Source of the DNA: G963422705 sp963422705
Lineage (GTDB): Bacteria; Poribacteria; WGA-4E; WGA-3G
NCBI GenBank assembly: GCA_963422705.1
Contig: OY730443.1
Span: 3,224,001 to 3,288,000 of the forward strand
DNA: 64,000 nt
Reading direction: 5' to 3'
The first letter of the stretch is position 1; each line of letters starts with the position of its first letter. The notes beneath the pieces are model-generated. The model saw only the letters and a list, made by a program, of their open reading frames with translations. It was not told the DNA's origin and searched no databases. The position numbers were made by a program, and so were the translations under genes. Of the stretch, positions 53,286-63,271 are shown piece after piece.

Positions 53286-55667
53286 ATGAAAAAATTATTT
53301 CATATTTTTTGCTGTCTCTACATCGGGCTACAGGGTAACTCGCTTACGGCATCGCAGCATGCTGGTATTGAATCTGAGGACGCTGAAGAATCCGTTTCTA
53401 AGGCAAAAGCTAAGGAAACGAAAAAAAGCGTTAAGGAGTTGGAAGAAATCACCGTGACGGCGGCCCGGGTTAAAAAAGAACCTTTCAAAACTCACAATAC
53501 TATCTCCGTATTAAATCTCAAAGCGTTGGAACGGAGCAATGCGGAACATGGGGCCAACCTACTTCGTGATTCAGTCAGTGTTATTGCTCAGGAGACGACG
53601 GTAGGACAAGGCTCGCCGATGCTGCGAAGCTTAACCGGTTACCAAACCTTAATACAGATTGACTGGGTGCGGCTCAATAATTCAACCTTTCGTTCAGGGC
53701 CGAACCAGTACACGGCAACGGTTGCCCCGGAAATGTTAGAACGGGTAGAGGTTCTACTCGGTTCAAGTTCGATGCTATACGGAAGTGGTGCAATGGGCGG
53801 TGTTGTCAGTTTCTTTACGAAAGAGGTGCCGATTAATCCGTCACAAAAAACTTTGGCAATACACCCTCGGCTATTTGCGCGCTACTCCACCGCCGTGCAA
53901 GAAAAACTGGGGCGGTTAGAGGTATCCGGGAATCAAGGGCGATTTGGATTTATCGTTGGTGGTGGTGTGCGTTCCTACGGTGATATAAAGCCCGGCGCGG
54001 GGTATAACCTCCACTACAAAAATCGGAAATTCGAAATCGTGAATGAAATGCCAAGTGGCGTTAAACTTTATGACTATGATGAGATGAGTCAGTTGAAAAA
54101 GGATGAAATCCCCGATAAATGGCTCATTGATACCGAAGGACCCTTGAGTTGGAGTGCCTACAATGCTGATGCAAAGATTGCTTACAAACTCAATAATACA
54201 AGTACTGTTAACGTTGCCTACCAAATGTGGCTGCAGCCGCAAACGCCGCGCTATGATAAAATCGCGCCGCGGGAATTTGATGAGTTCTTTTTTGAGCCGC
54301 AAAATCGGTTCCTCCTCTATGCCAACTATATAGTGAACCCGGTTGCAGGGGGCATCAACACGTTCCGCCTCACCGCCTCTTATCATCGTCAAAAAGAGGG
54401 CCGAAACGAGGTGCTACTCGACGCAACATCTCGACGGCAGCGTTATGATACCGTTAACACTATCGGCTTAAGTGCCCAAGCGGTTAGTTCAGTGTTCCCG
54501 CGTCAACGCTTGGTAGGTGGTGCTGAATTCTATCTGGATACGCTGCAGAGTCGCACCATTAGAACGGAGCTTACCACCAGGAAGGAAGATATTAATGAAG
54601 ACATGGGGCGCTTCATTAACGGTTCTCAATTCTGGGATGCAAGTCTGTATCTTCAAGATGAGATTAGATTCCATGAGCGGATGGAGCTTATACTTGGTGG
54701 GCGCGCTACGTTTTATCAAACCACTGCAGCCCTCTCTATCCGAGATGCTGCTTTTGATGAGTACAATGTATTCGACAATAGTCTGACGGGAAGTGTGGGC
54801 GTGGTAGTCGGTTTGACAGAGTCCTTAAATTTTGTCAGCAGCTTTGGAACAGCATTTCGCGCCCCCTCTCTAAATGACACAACGGCAGTTGAAGTCACTA
54901 ATGAGGGTATCACGGCACCGAGTCCCGATTTGAGACCGGAGACTTCGTGGACAGTTGAAGGCGGCCTCAAGGCAAAGCATTCCTATTTCAGCGGTAGCTT
55001 AACCCTATTCCATAGCCGGGTTAGCGGTTTAGTTGCTCGTAAGCCTGTTCAGGAAGTATACGAGGGCCAAGAACTATCTCAACTCCATAAAGATTTAATC
55101 GAACAGTACGCAGGGATTGATGTACTCGTCTTTGATAACGTGGATGAGGCCCGGTTTCAGGGGGTTGAATTAGCCGGGCTAGTTCCAATCCGTCCCACTT
55201 TGTCAATCTACGGGAACGTGGCACTGCTGCGCGGGAAAGTCCTCAAGATTGGTGGGAGGGCCCCAGATTCGAAGAAACCCTGGGAAGCACGTATCCGTAG
55301 GGAACCCCCATTAAACGGAATCATCGGCGTCCAGTGGGAACCTCTGCATACTCGTTTTTGGGCAAGTACGTTTGTGCGTGGTGCGGCGTCCCAGCGCCGC
55401 TTAAATCGGAGCGATATCCGTGACCAAAGGATTCAGGGCTCAACGCGAGCTCCATCAGAAGTTAAATTTGACATCAACGGTGCTGCGATAGATGCGGGAA
55501 CCCCCGGGTGGTGGACACTTAACCTCCGCGGCGGTTTTAAACTCTTCGAGTACACGCGTTTAACGCTTTTGCTTGAGAATCTCCTCAATCAAAGATATCG
55601 CCAGCACGGTTCTGGTGTTAACGCACCGGGTTTCAATGTAAGCCTTAGTTTAGACAACAGGTTTTAG
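53286..55667 (+). CDS. TonB-dependent outer-membrane receptor
   Basis: 793 residues from ATG 53286 (AGGA site; the upstream ATG at 53271 overlaps it). A signal peptide is followed by a Lys/Glu-rich linker and a TonB box-like EEITVTAARV (about 53-62). The plug domain (about 65-190) includes GQGSPMLRSLTGYQTLIQIDWVRLN and ERVEVLLGSSSMLYGSGAMGGVV, and a 22-strand-type barrel runs to the C-terminal Phe (DNRF). SSFGTAFRAPSLNDTTAVEVT and ETSWTVEGGLKA are classic siderophore, haem or vitamin receptor blocks. The ligand is not predictable. Confidence 0.93.
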   Translation: MKKLFHIFCCLYIGLQGNSLTASQHAGIESEDAEESVSKAKAKETKKSVKELEEITVTAARVKKEPFKTHNTISVLNLKALERSNAEHGANLLRDSVSVIAQETTVGQGSPMLRSLTGYQTLIQIDWVRLNNSTFRSGPNQYTATVAPEMLERVEVLLGSSSMLYGSGAMGGVVSFFTKEVPINPSQKTLAIHPRLFARYSTAVQEKLGRLEVSGNQGRFGFIVGGGVRSYGDIKPGAGYNLHYKNRKFEIVNEMPSGVKLYDYDEMSQLKKDEIPDKWLIDTEGPLSWSAYNADAKIAYKLNNTSTVNVAYQMWLQPQTPRYDKIAPREFDEFFFEPQNRFLLYANYIVNPVAGGINTFRLTASYHRQKEGRNEVLLDATSRRQRYDTVNTIGLSAQAVSSVFPRQRLVGGAEFYLDTLQSRTIRTELTTRKEDINEDMGRFINGSQFWDASLYLQDEIRFHERMELILGGRATFYQTTAALSIRDAAFDEYNVFDNSLTGSVGVVVGLTESLNFVSSFGTAFRAPSLNDTTAVEVTNEGITAPSPDLRPETSWTVEGGLKAKHSYFSGSLTLFHSRVSGLVARKPVQEVYEGQELSQLHKDLIEQYAGIDVLVFDNVDEARFQGVELAGLVPIRPTLSIYGNVALLRGKVLKIGGRAPDSKKPWEARIRREPPLNGIIGVQWEPLHTRFWASTFVRGAASQRRLNRSDIRDQRIQGSTRAPSEVKFDINGAAIDAGTPGWWTLNLRGGFKLFEYTRLTLLLENLLNQRYRQHGSGVNAPGFNVSLSLDNRF

Positions 55668-55711
55668 GAAATCACAACGGCGTCTCCGCGTTTTTGAGTG
55701 GTGTTAACAAT

Positions 55712-56224
55712 TTACAGTACATCAAATTTCTGCTTGATAAATTTTACCACAATTGGTGGTACCATTTCCAAGAGTTTTTCCTCGCTGACTCTGCCTTGTC
55801 CCATCTGTACAACCTCGGTGACAAGTGTTGAACTGATATGGGCATATTGAGTATTTGCCATCATAAACAGCGTATCAATTTCCGGAGCGATGTGCTGATT
55901 CATCCGTGCCATCTTGAATTCCCATTCGAAATCAGAGACTTCGCGGAGTCCTCGAATGATAGCGCACGCGCCTTGCGTTGCTGCGTATTGCACCGTTAAG
56001 CCGGTATACTGCTCGATTTCGGCTTGTGGATACGGTTTAATGACTGTCTCAAGCATCTGAATCCGTTCTTCAAGCGTAAAACGGGCGGGTTTTGCGGGAT
56101 TTGTACCGATTGCCACGATGAGTCGTTCAAATACACCGAGGGTGCAAACGCGTCCAATCAGGTCTGCGTGGCCATTTGTAACAGGGTCAAAGCTTGCGGG
56201 GAAGATAGCAATTTTGGAGGGCAT
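55712..56224 (-). CDS. coaD: Phosphopantetheine adenylyltransferase
   Basis: 170 residues. CoaD makes dephospho-CoA from 4'-phosphopantetheine and ATP, the penultimate step of CoA synthesis. The nucleotidyltransferase motif TNGH is at 16-19 after FPASFDPV. AIIRGLREVSDFEWEFKMARMNQ and HISSTLVTEVVQMG (ISSTxVR-like) are the other family blocks. It is convergent with the TonB receptor gene, 44 bp apart. Confidence 0.97.
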   Translation of the reverse strand: MPSKIAIFPASFDPVTNGHADLIGRVCTLGVFERLIVAIGTNPAKPARFTLEERIQMLETVIKPYPQAEIEQYTGLTVQYAATQGACAIIRGLREVSDFEWEFKMARMNQHIAPEIDTLFMMANTQYAHISSTLVTEVVQMGQGRVSEEKLLEMVPPIVVKFIKQKFDVL

Positions 56225-56611
56225 ATCGGCTCCTTTGCGCTCAAAATTAAGGATTTTTAAGCCAACGTATAATCATCACATAGGGTTCCTACAACTGCGG
56301 CGGGCTTATCAGTTTTCGATACCCTCAATTTGATGCGATTATATCACAAAAACACTCATCAAGCACCGCTTGTTTTATAGTAAATGGTGCAGAAGGATTA
56401 CTTTCACACGGGGAGAGCAATCTATAATTTCTAAAGTTGTTTGTTGTTTGAAACCGTTCCGTTCGTAGTGATAGGTGAATAGGTATCCCAATTAGGCGTG
56501 ACGTACCCCATCTTTGTGACACCGTTCGCGCGGATAAAAATGAAAAATTTGCTTGTCTTTAAAAAGGACACGTGGTAGAATATTAACATTCTATACCAAG
56601 GAGGCAAAATA
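56225..56611. other. Intergenic region with promoter for the ThuA gene
   Basis: 387 bp without a gene I can support. Near its right end lie TTGTCT (56553-56558), 17 bp and TAGAAT (56576-56581), a plausible promoter about 30 bp before the Shine-Dalgarno AAGGAGG of the next gene. Confidence 0.45.
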
Positions 56612-57241
56612 ATGGGGAAAATTAATACACTAGTGTTCGCGGGCGGAGCGATTCATGATTGGAAAGGCTGCAGTGACGAAATCGTGAACGTACTTTCACA
56701 GCGAGATGAATTTGAAATTACTAGGGTTGAAGAGGATCTTGATGCACTCGTTGCACCTAACCTCGATTCTTACGACGTCATCGTTTTTTATTATACGGTA
56801 GGCGAGATTTCAGATGCACAGAAGAACGGCTTACTCAACCATATCGCATCCGGTAAAGGGTATGTAGGTGTGCATTCGGCGGCGGATTCATTCCGCGGAT
56901 GCCCGGAGTACCGTTCCATGGTTGGCGGCTATTTTGTAACGCACCCGCGCTATCGTGAATACCAAGTGAGCATCGTCGATAGCGAGCACGATATCACCAA
57001 AGGACTTGATGAATTCGTCGTGAAAGATGAGCAATATATCCTTGATTATGATGCCAGGAATCATGTGCTTGCCTCGGCTTTGTGGAAGGGGGATGCGGTT
57101 CCGGTAGCATGGACGAAGAATTGGGGCGAGGGCCGTGTTTTCTATCTGGCCCTGGGCCATGATGCCTCGGCGTGTCAGCACAAAAATTTCGGGACGTTAC
57201 TTCAACGTGGTGCCCTCTGGGCAGGTACCAACGGGGCCTAA
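56612..57241 (+). CDS. ThuA-domain protein
   Basis: 209 residues with a strong AAGGAGG site. The ThuA fold is a class I glutamine-amidotransferase-like domain found in trehalose utilisation proteins and many PVC-type bacterial enzymes. Blocks are VFAGGAIHDWKG, YDVIVFYYTVGEIS, GKGYVGVHSAADSF, WTKNWGEGRVFYLALGHDASA and LQRGALWAGT. It has no signal peptide, so it is probably cytoplasmic. A role in sugar metabolism is typical but untested. It stands alone. Confidence 0.88.
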   Translation: MGKINTLVFAGGAIHDWKGCSDEIVNVLSQRDEFEITRVEEDLDALVAPNLDSYDVIVFYYTVGEISDAQKNGLLNHIASGKGYVGVHSAADSFRGCPEYRSMVGGYFVTHPRYREYQVSIVDSEHDITKGLDEFVVKDEQYILDYDARNHVLASALWKGDAVPVAWTKNWGEGRVFYLALGHDASACQHKNFGTLLQRGALWAGTNGA

Positions 57242-57459
57242 GTCTCAAACGGCTGAGCCTGTTTTTGTGGTGTGGCTGAGATGTGGATAGGGGCGGGCAC
57301 CACCACGTGCCCTATCCTTCCTCATGAGACACGTTATACGGACTGATAGCGCGCTTGCAACACACTCCAATTTGTACACAACAGGCAAAATATCTCTGAG
57401 GATATATACATAGAAACAGAGAACTGAATACACCTGACCGGTTCCCCGCCCGATTAAAA

Positions 57460-58083
57460 ATGAAACCGAAAATCACTGATATCCAGGAGCTCCCTGACAT
57501 GCCCGGACACTGCCAACTCTTTCTGAACGGCGATGCTTTTGTCGTTGCTCAGACTACCTTAATTGTTAATTCTGGATTGCGCGTCGGGCTTGAAATTGAG
57601 GCAGAAACCGTGAATCGGCTCATCGCTGCAGCGGAGGTAATCCGCGCGAAAACCCACGCAATCAGGCTGCTGCGGGAAGAGATTCAGAATAAAGAGCAGA
57701 TGGAAAGGGTTCTCGAAGAAGAGGGCTTTTCGGCGGAAACTATCCGGACTGTGATTGGCGAGCTGATTCAGTCCGGCAACATCCGGGCTCAGAAGTATGC
57801 GGAGAATTGGGTGCGTCGCCGGCAGAAATCAAATCCGCGTGGGAAAACAGTTTTGAAGCAAGAGCTCGTGGCCAAGGGCATCGACGTGAGAACCGTAGAG
57901 AAGGTTGTCGCTGAAGTACAAGCAGAAGATGAAGAACAGCTTGCGCTTGAGTTAGCAAAAAAACGGATGAAACACTATAAACGGCTGCCGCTACAAGTGG
58001 CAAAGCGGCGTTTATATGGCGTTTTGGCCCGGCGAGGGTTTGAAGCGGACACCATTCAGTGGGTGATTCATCACGTTTTTTAA
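57460..58083 (+). CDS. recX: Regulatory protein RecX
   Basis: 207 residues of tandem three-helix RecX repeats: LLREEIQNKEQMERVLEEEGFSAETIRTVIGELI, then KTVLKQELVAKGIDVRTVEKVVAEV and KRRLYGVLARRGFEADTIQWVI. RecX limits RecA filament growth. Typical length is 150-270. recA is not in the window. It is followed by TnpB copy 3 and alaS; recX lies near alaS in many bacteria, so the insertion sits inside a conserved recX-alaS junction. Confidence 0.9.
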   Translation: MKPKITDIQELPDMPGHCQLFLNGDAFVVAQTTLIVNSGLRVGLEIEAETVNRLIAAAEVIRAKTHAIRLLREEIQNKEQMERVLEEEGFSAETIRTVIGELIQSGNIRAQKYAENWVRRRQKSNPRGKTVLKQELVAKGIDVRTVEKVVAEVQAEDEEQLALELAKKRMKHYKRLPLQVAKRRLYGVLARRGFEADTIQWVIHHVF

Positions 58084-58300
58084 TTGGGTGTCCCTCTCCA
58101 TTCGATAAAACACTTGCAAGCACGCATTTCTTGCCATTGGCGGCTTATCCGCTTCGTTTTTTAATCTTTATCCACGCGCAGATTTTCAGACACCTGCTTT
58201 TAAGATGAATATATTTTTTAATTCACGGGCATTCAGGCGTGAAGCCCACTGCTTTAGCTGTGGGAGGAAAGCCTGCTACCCCATTGTGTCAAGAAAAAAC

Positions 58301-58329
58301 TTGACAATTACGAAAGAATGTCGTATAAT
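58301..58329 (+). promoter_or_regulatory. tnpB copy 3 promoter, full consensus
   Basis: TTGACA, 17 bp, TATAAT. The spacer matches copy 1, not copy 2, yet the boxes are perfect, and the start site again falls at the leader. Confidence 0.75.
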
Positions 58330-58334
58330 GATAG

Positions 58335-58421
58335 TATCAGGTTGGCAAGTCTAACAAGCGTAACCGCAAGGTTACGGACTTGCCTCCCACTTGTTAGGGG
58401 ATAAATGCCTGATACCTGATA
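58335..58421 (+). ncRNA. Structured pseudoknotted leader of tnpB, copy 3
   Basis: Identical to the copy 2 leader (18108-18194): outer stem TATCAGGT/ACCTGATA, P1 GGCAAGTC/GACTTGCC, inner hairpin and the TAACAAG/CTTGTTA pseudoknot. Confidence 0.65.
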
Positions 58422-58425
58422 TACC

Positions 58426-59733
58426 ATGAAGTTAACATTTAGATACCCTGTGTATCCTACGCAAACACAGGAAACGACATTATTAAAGTGGTTAGAACAC
58501 CTTTGTGAACTTCAGAATTCCGCACGCCATCATCGCAAGGTTGCGTGGGAGACTGAAGGTGAACGGGTGTCTTGCTACGAACAGCAACAGAAGCTAACAG
58601 TTGCCCGTAAAAAATATGATGACTTCCGTGAAGTGCCACAAGATATGCAAGTGTGTGCCTTGGAACGCACGGATAAAGCTTATCACGGTTTCTATAGACG
58701 CTGCGAAGAAGGGGACACGAAAAAAGGCTATCCAAGACATCGGAAACGGATTAGGTCTCTGTCGTGGAAACTGCGTAAACAACCTAAAGTTGTTCGTCGA
58801 AAGAACCACACCGCGGATAAAAAAACGATACGCGTTCGCGAGAACCCAATCCGCGAAACAGTATGGAAACACGACAGGGTGAAAGTGCCAAAGTGAGGCG
58901 AAGTTAAGATATACATGCACCGCCCCCTTCAAGGTGATGCGAAAGAAGTCACACTCGTTTTTAAAGCCTCGGGGTGATACGCTCATATCTCCTGTGAACT
59001 CCCGGATACACCGAAAGTTGAACCGACGGCAGCGATTGCTGTTGATGTAGGCACAACGCACTATCTAACGACTTCGGATGGTGAAAAAGAGGAGAATCCG
59101 CGGTGGTATCGTCAAGCAGAAGGACTTACACGGAAACACTCTTCATACCTTTCGCGTCAGAAAAAAGGTAGCAACCGTAGAAAGAAACAACAGCAGAAAC
59201 TCGCTTTACATCATGAGCGAATAGTCAACAGGCGTAAAGACTTTATTGGTAAACTCGTTTATAAACTCTACCACCATAAGAAAAACAGTGTGTTAGTCGC
59301 CGAAAACCTTAACACCGAAAATATGGTTCAGAACAAACACCTCAGCAAGAGTATCAGCGATGCGTCTTGGGCAACATGAGATGCGTGGTGTGGGAACATA
59401 GCCGAAAGAGACGGTTTCCATTTCCACCAAGTAAACCCGAAGAATACCTCGCAAACCTGCTCAAGTTGCTGTGAGAAGTCGCCGAAGCGACTATCGCTGG
59501 GGGTGCGAACTTTTAGTTGTCAGTTTTGTGGCACGTTTTTAGACCGGGACCACAACGCTGCGATAAACATACTTCTTAGGGCAGCTGCTGCCCTTCGTGG
59601 AGAGCGGTGGGTTACAACCCTCGAAGAAACGAGAAACAAGAACGAAGCACGAGACAAAGGCTTTCAGAACGCAACACAGTTTACGTTGTTTGACGCTCTT
59701 AACAAGCCCAAGTCTTTAGGCTTGGGTAGTTGA
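58426..59733 (+). pseudogene. tnpB: TnpB, copy 3, with three in-frame TGA stops
   Basis: Same frame as copy 1 with TGA at 58894-58896 (after KVPK), 58975-58977 (Trp codon TGG to TGA) and 59377-59379 (shared with copy 2). Local changes also include a TTTTTAAA run replacing TTAAAAAA near 58958 and NR for MSR near residue 250. The first product would be only 156 residues, lacking all RuvC residues. The element's ends and right-end RNA region are still intact, so it could in principle be mobilised or used by copy 1 in trans. Confidence 0.88.
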
Positions 59734-59754
59734 CGATAGTTCCCATTTTTTATC

Positions 59755-59783
59755 TTGATTTCTCTGCGGAAATGGTTTATCAT
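59755..59783 (+). promoter_or_regulatory. Predicted alaS promoter
   Basis: TTGATT, 17 bp, TATCAT, beginning 20 bp beyond the TnpB right end and about 25 bp before alaS. The insertion therefore left the promoter in place. Confidence 0.5.
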
Positions 59784-59808
59784 GAGATAAATAGGAGTAG
59801 GTGGAAAT

Positions 59809-62472
59809 ATGAGAGCAGATGACATCAGAACCAGTTTTTTAGAATACTTCCGCAAGCATCGGCATACAGTTGTTCCGAGTGCATCGTTGATACCAGCGGG
59901 CGATGAGACGTTGCTGTTTACGAACGCGGGGATGAACCAATTCAAAGAGATTTTTCTTGGGATTGGGCAGCGGGGGTATACGCGGGCTGTTGATACGCAG
60001 AAATGTCTGCGCGTTAGCGGCAAACACAACGATTTGGAAGAGGTAGGGCACTCGCCAAGCCACCACACCTTCTTTGAAATGCTCGGAAACTGGTCCTTCG
60101 GGGATTATTACAAGCAGGAAGCCATCGCATTTGCTTGGGAATTGGTAACTGAATGTTGGGAAATCCCAAAGGAACGTCTCTGGGCAACCGTATATCTTGA
60201 GGATGACGAGGCAGAAAACCTCTGGCTGCAAGAGACAGAACTTCCGTTATCACGGATACGCCGCTGCGACAAAGATAATTTCTGGGAAATGGGGGAAACC
60301 GGGCCCTGTGGCTCCTGTAGTGAACTTTTTATCGATATGGGGGTGGAAGCTTTTCCTGAAACCGCAAATGATGCGGATGCGGGGCCTAACACGAGCGACA
60401 GGTTTCTCGAATTTTGGAACCTCGTGTTCATTCAGTATAATCGGGACGAGACGGGAAAGCTCTCACCGCTTCCCACTACGCATGTAGATACCGGTATGGG
60501 CTTTGAACGGATTACCTCAATTTTACAGGGAGTTGATTCAAATTACAAAACCGAGCTATTTACACCGCTGTTAGAAATGATTGCTGATATGGCAGATACC
60601 GCCTATTTTGACAATGGCCGCGGGTTACCACACCGGGTGATTGCGGACCACGTGCGATGCTTAACCTTTGCCATTGGGGACGGCGTGATGCCATCTAACG
60701 AGGGGCGCGGGTACGTCATCCGGCGTATCTTACGGCGTGCAGCGCTTTACGGTAAAAAATTACAGATGGACGGCCCGTTTATCTACCGGCTCGTAGATAA
60801 AGTCATCGAATTGCTAGGAGATGTTTTCCCGGATGTGCTGCCCCGCCGCGATTTTATCACGCGGACGATTCAGCGTGAAGAAAGCCGTTTCCATTATACA
60901 CTGGAACGTGGATTGGACATGCTTGACAAATCTCTTGAGACACTCGCTGGAGAAAATAAGACGCGGCTTGATGGCAAACGCGCGTTTGAACTTTATGATA
61001 CCTTTGGATTTCCACTCGATTTAACCCAGATTCTGGCAGGGGAACGCGGCTTTTCTGTGGATGAAGCCGGTTTTGTGACGAGCATGGAAGTACAACGCGA
61101 ACGCGGACGGGCAGCTTGGCAGAAAGCAAGTGGCGGTGTCAAGGATGCTGAGATTTCGGTATATGCAGAAGTACTTAAAGAGGGTAGCCCAACGGAATTT
61201 ATCGGTTATACGCAAGATAGTGCTGAAGCCGAAATTGTCGCTTTAATCGCCGGCACAGAATCGGTTGGCAGCGCGAAGCAGGGCGAAACCGTATCCATTT
61301 TGCTCAACCGCACCCCGTTTTACGGTGAATCCGGCGGGCAAGTCGGCGATGTCGGAACCCTTGAAAGTCAGGAAGCAAAATTGGCAGTGTTAGACTCTCA
61401 AAAACCGTCAGACGAGCTCATCGTCCACAAGTGCAAAGTGCTTGAAGGGGAGATAGCACCATATACCACCGTGCATGCAAAAATTGATGTATCGCACCGA
61501 AACGCTGTTGCAGTCAGCCATACCGCTACGCACCTGCTGCATAGCGGGTTGCGAAACATACTCGGAACACATGTTGGACAAGCCGGTTCGCTCGTTGAAT
61601 CAGGCAGATTACGGTTTGATTTTTCACACGAAGAAGCTGTCTCATCTGAGCAGCTATCCGAAATAGAAGACTTTGTCAATCAAAAGATTCGTGAGAACCA
61701 TACACTCTCGATTGCACAGATGCCTTTGGAAGAAGCAAAAGCGCGTGGTGCCATCGCTTTCTTTGGCGATAAATATGGCGACATTGTCCGGGTTGTGCAA
61801 GCCGGAGCGGAAAGCATTGAACTATGCGGCGGCACACACGTCGGCGCCACTGGGGAACTCGGTTTTGTGAAACTGATAAGCGAAAGTAGCGTCGCTGCCG
61901 GTGTTCGCCGCGTTGAGGCACTTACAAGTAGCACCGCTATAGCAGCGGTTCAGGAAGAAGCCGCTTTGCTTGGGAATCTTGCTAATTTGTTGAAGGCTCC
62001 CAAAACAAATTTGAATCAACGGGTTGAACGGTTACTTAAAGAACAGCGGGAATTAGAACAACAACTCCAACAGTTGAAAGGAAAGATGGCACTCTCTAAC
62101 ATCGGGGCCCTTGTGGAAACGGCGATGACTGTAGAAAAGGTACGGATTGTTACCTCATGCGTAGAGGGAGTAGACAGAACCGGCTTGCGGCGCTTGGTTG
62201 ACGAACTCAAGAACCGGCTTGAATCCGGTGTTGTCTTGCTCGCCTCCGTGGCCGATGGAGAATTAGCCTTTGTTGCCGGTGTAACCGCGGATTTGGTTAA
62301 GCAACGCGGACTGCACGCAGGTAAAATCATTGCGGAAGTCGCCCAAATTGCAGATGGACGTGGCGGCGGACGTGCAGAACTCGCCCAAGGGGGCGGAAAA
62401 AACATAGGTAAAGTGAAAGTGGCAATTAAAGCAGCCGGAGAAATCGTTAGGAAACATCTTGAAATGCACTGA
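59809..62472 (+). CDS. alaS: Alanyl-tRNA synthetase
   Basis: 887 residues, normal length. The class II catalytic domain has SFLEYFRKHRHTVVPSASLIP, DLEEVGHSPSHHTFFEMLGNWSFGDY and DHVRCLTFAIGDGVMPSNEGRGYVIRRILRRA. The editing domain carries the zinc-type HTATHLLH (His ligands) and CGGTH. A C-terminal DHHA1 domain (about 740-887) has GGRAELAQGGG near the end. It charges tRNA-Ala and clears Ser and Gly mischarging. A weak AGGTGG site precedes ATG 59809. Confidence 0.98.
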   Translation: MRADDIRTSFLEYFRKHRHTVVPSASLIPAGDETLLFTNAGMNQFKEIFLGIGQRGYTRAVDTQKCLRVSGKHNDLEEVGHSPSHHTFFEMLGNWSFGDYYKQEAIAFAWELVTECWEIPKERLWATVYLEDDEAENLWLQETELPLSRIRRCDKDNFWEMGETGPCGSCSELFIDMGVEAFPETANDADAGPNTSDRFLEFWNLVFIQYNRDETGKLSPLPTTHVDTGMGFERITSILQGVDSNYKTELFTPLLEMIADMADTAYFDNGRGLPHRVIADHVRCLTFAIGDGVMPSNEGRGYVIRRILRRAALYGKKLQMDGPFIYRLVDKVIELLGDVFPDVLPRRDFITRTIQREESRFHYTLERGLDMLDKSLETLAGENKTRLDGKRAFELYDTFGFPLDLTQILAGERGFSVDEAGFVTSMEVQRERGRAAWQKASGGVKDAEISVYAEVLKEGSPTEFIGYTQDSAEAEIVALIAGTESVGSAKQGETVSILLNRTPFYGESGGQVGDVGTLESQEAKLAVLDSQKPSDELIVHKCKVLEGEIAPYTTVHAKIDVSHRNAVAVSHTATHLLHSGLRNILGTHVGQAGSLVESGRLRFDFSHEEAVSSEQLSEIEDFVNQKIRENHTLSIAQMPLEEAKARGAIAFFGDKYGDIVRVVQAGAESIELCGGTHVGATGELGFVKLISESSVAAGVRRVEALTSSTAIAAVQEEAALLGNLANLLKAPKTNLNQRVERLLKEQRELEQQLQQLKGKMALSNIGALVETAMTVEKVRIVTSCVEGVDRTGLRRLVDELKNRLESGVVLLASVADGELAFVAGVTADLVKQRGLHAGKIIAEVAQIADGRGGGRAELAQGGGKNIGKVKVAIKAAGEIVRKHLEMH

Positions 62473-62614
62473 CGGGGAAGCGCGCTTTTCGGAACAAGCT
62501 TTTTCTGTTGGTATCAACGTTAAGCAGATGCTAAAATCGATGCTACATTCAGTCAAAGGGTTTCTGGCGCGGGTTAGAAAGGATTTGCGTAATTGCTATT
62601 GAGAAGGAGAAGTT

Positions 62615-63178
62615 ATGGATTGGGCGATTATCGCCTCACTGTTTTGGAAATTTGGGCTCGGTATCTTGCTCATTGCTCTGACAATACTCGTCGGTTATAT
62701 GTGTACCACGCTTGGAAGTCTCCGAAATTCCCTAAATAGTATCCGAAATACACTCAGTTCCACTGAAAGTATTGTGAATCAAGAGCTCGGGGAACTGATT
62801 AATGATGTGGATAAGACGGTGAAAGCGGTTAACGAAGAATTACCGGAATTGCTACGGAATTTAAACGGGTTGACAGCTTCCTTGCAGGAGATTAGCGAAT
62901 CTGAAGTTCAGCCCACCGTGCATAATATCCAGCAGATGAGCGGTACCCTGAATAGGAGTATTGAGGAACTCGGTTCGTTGGTGGAAAAAGCGAGTCAGTT
63001 TTCAGGGAAGACGCTTGAACAAGCGACGTTTTTTCGAAATCAACTTGTTGCATCGCTGACGGAATTCCTCAGTTTATGGAACGGCATCAAAGCGGGATGG
63101 CAGAGCTTGAGAGCCAACAACTCGCAACCTCACTCCGAACACGACGAAGAGATAATTGACTTGGACGGAAAAGACTAA
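62615..63178 (+). CDS. DUF948-like membrane-anchored coiled-coil protein
   Basis: 187 residues from ATG 62615 (GAAGGAG site). An N-terminal membrane helix (about 10-32, FGLGILLIALTILVGYMC) is followed by a long heptad-patterned helix (LRNSLNSIRNTLSSTESIVNQELGEL onward) and an acidic tail (EEIIDLDGKD). This resembles DUF948 proteins, commonly encoded next to YtxH-type proteins in Gram-positive stress operons, and a YtxH-like gene follows here. The molecular function is unknown. Confidence 0.75.
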   Translation: MDWAIIASLFWKFGLGILLIALTILVGYMCTTLGSLRNSLNSIRNTLSSTESIVNQELGELINDVDKTVKAVNEELPELLRNLNGLTASLQEISESEVQPTVHNIQQMSGTLNRSIEELGSLVEKASQFSGKTLEQATFFRNQLVASLTEFLSLWNGIKAGWQSLRANNSQPHSEHDEEIIDLDGKD

Positions 63179-63271
63179 AAAGGCGCTAATGAATCTATTA
63201 TTTCATCAATGAAAAACTGTATCAAAAGATGGTTCAGAAAACAACCTGAACTGAATTGAAAGGATAACAAA

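Larger units (their letters stand above)
58227..59734 (+). mobile_element. IS200/IS605-family TnpB-only element, copy 3
   Basis: Left flank TTCAC (58222-58226), right end TAGTTGAC. The left end matches copy 1, while the leader from about 58330 onward matches copy 2 exactly, so the element is a mosaic. It lies between recX and alaS, leaving the alaS promoter intact. The tnpB is broken by three TGA stops. Confidence 0.85.
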
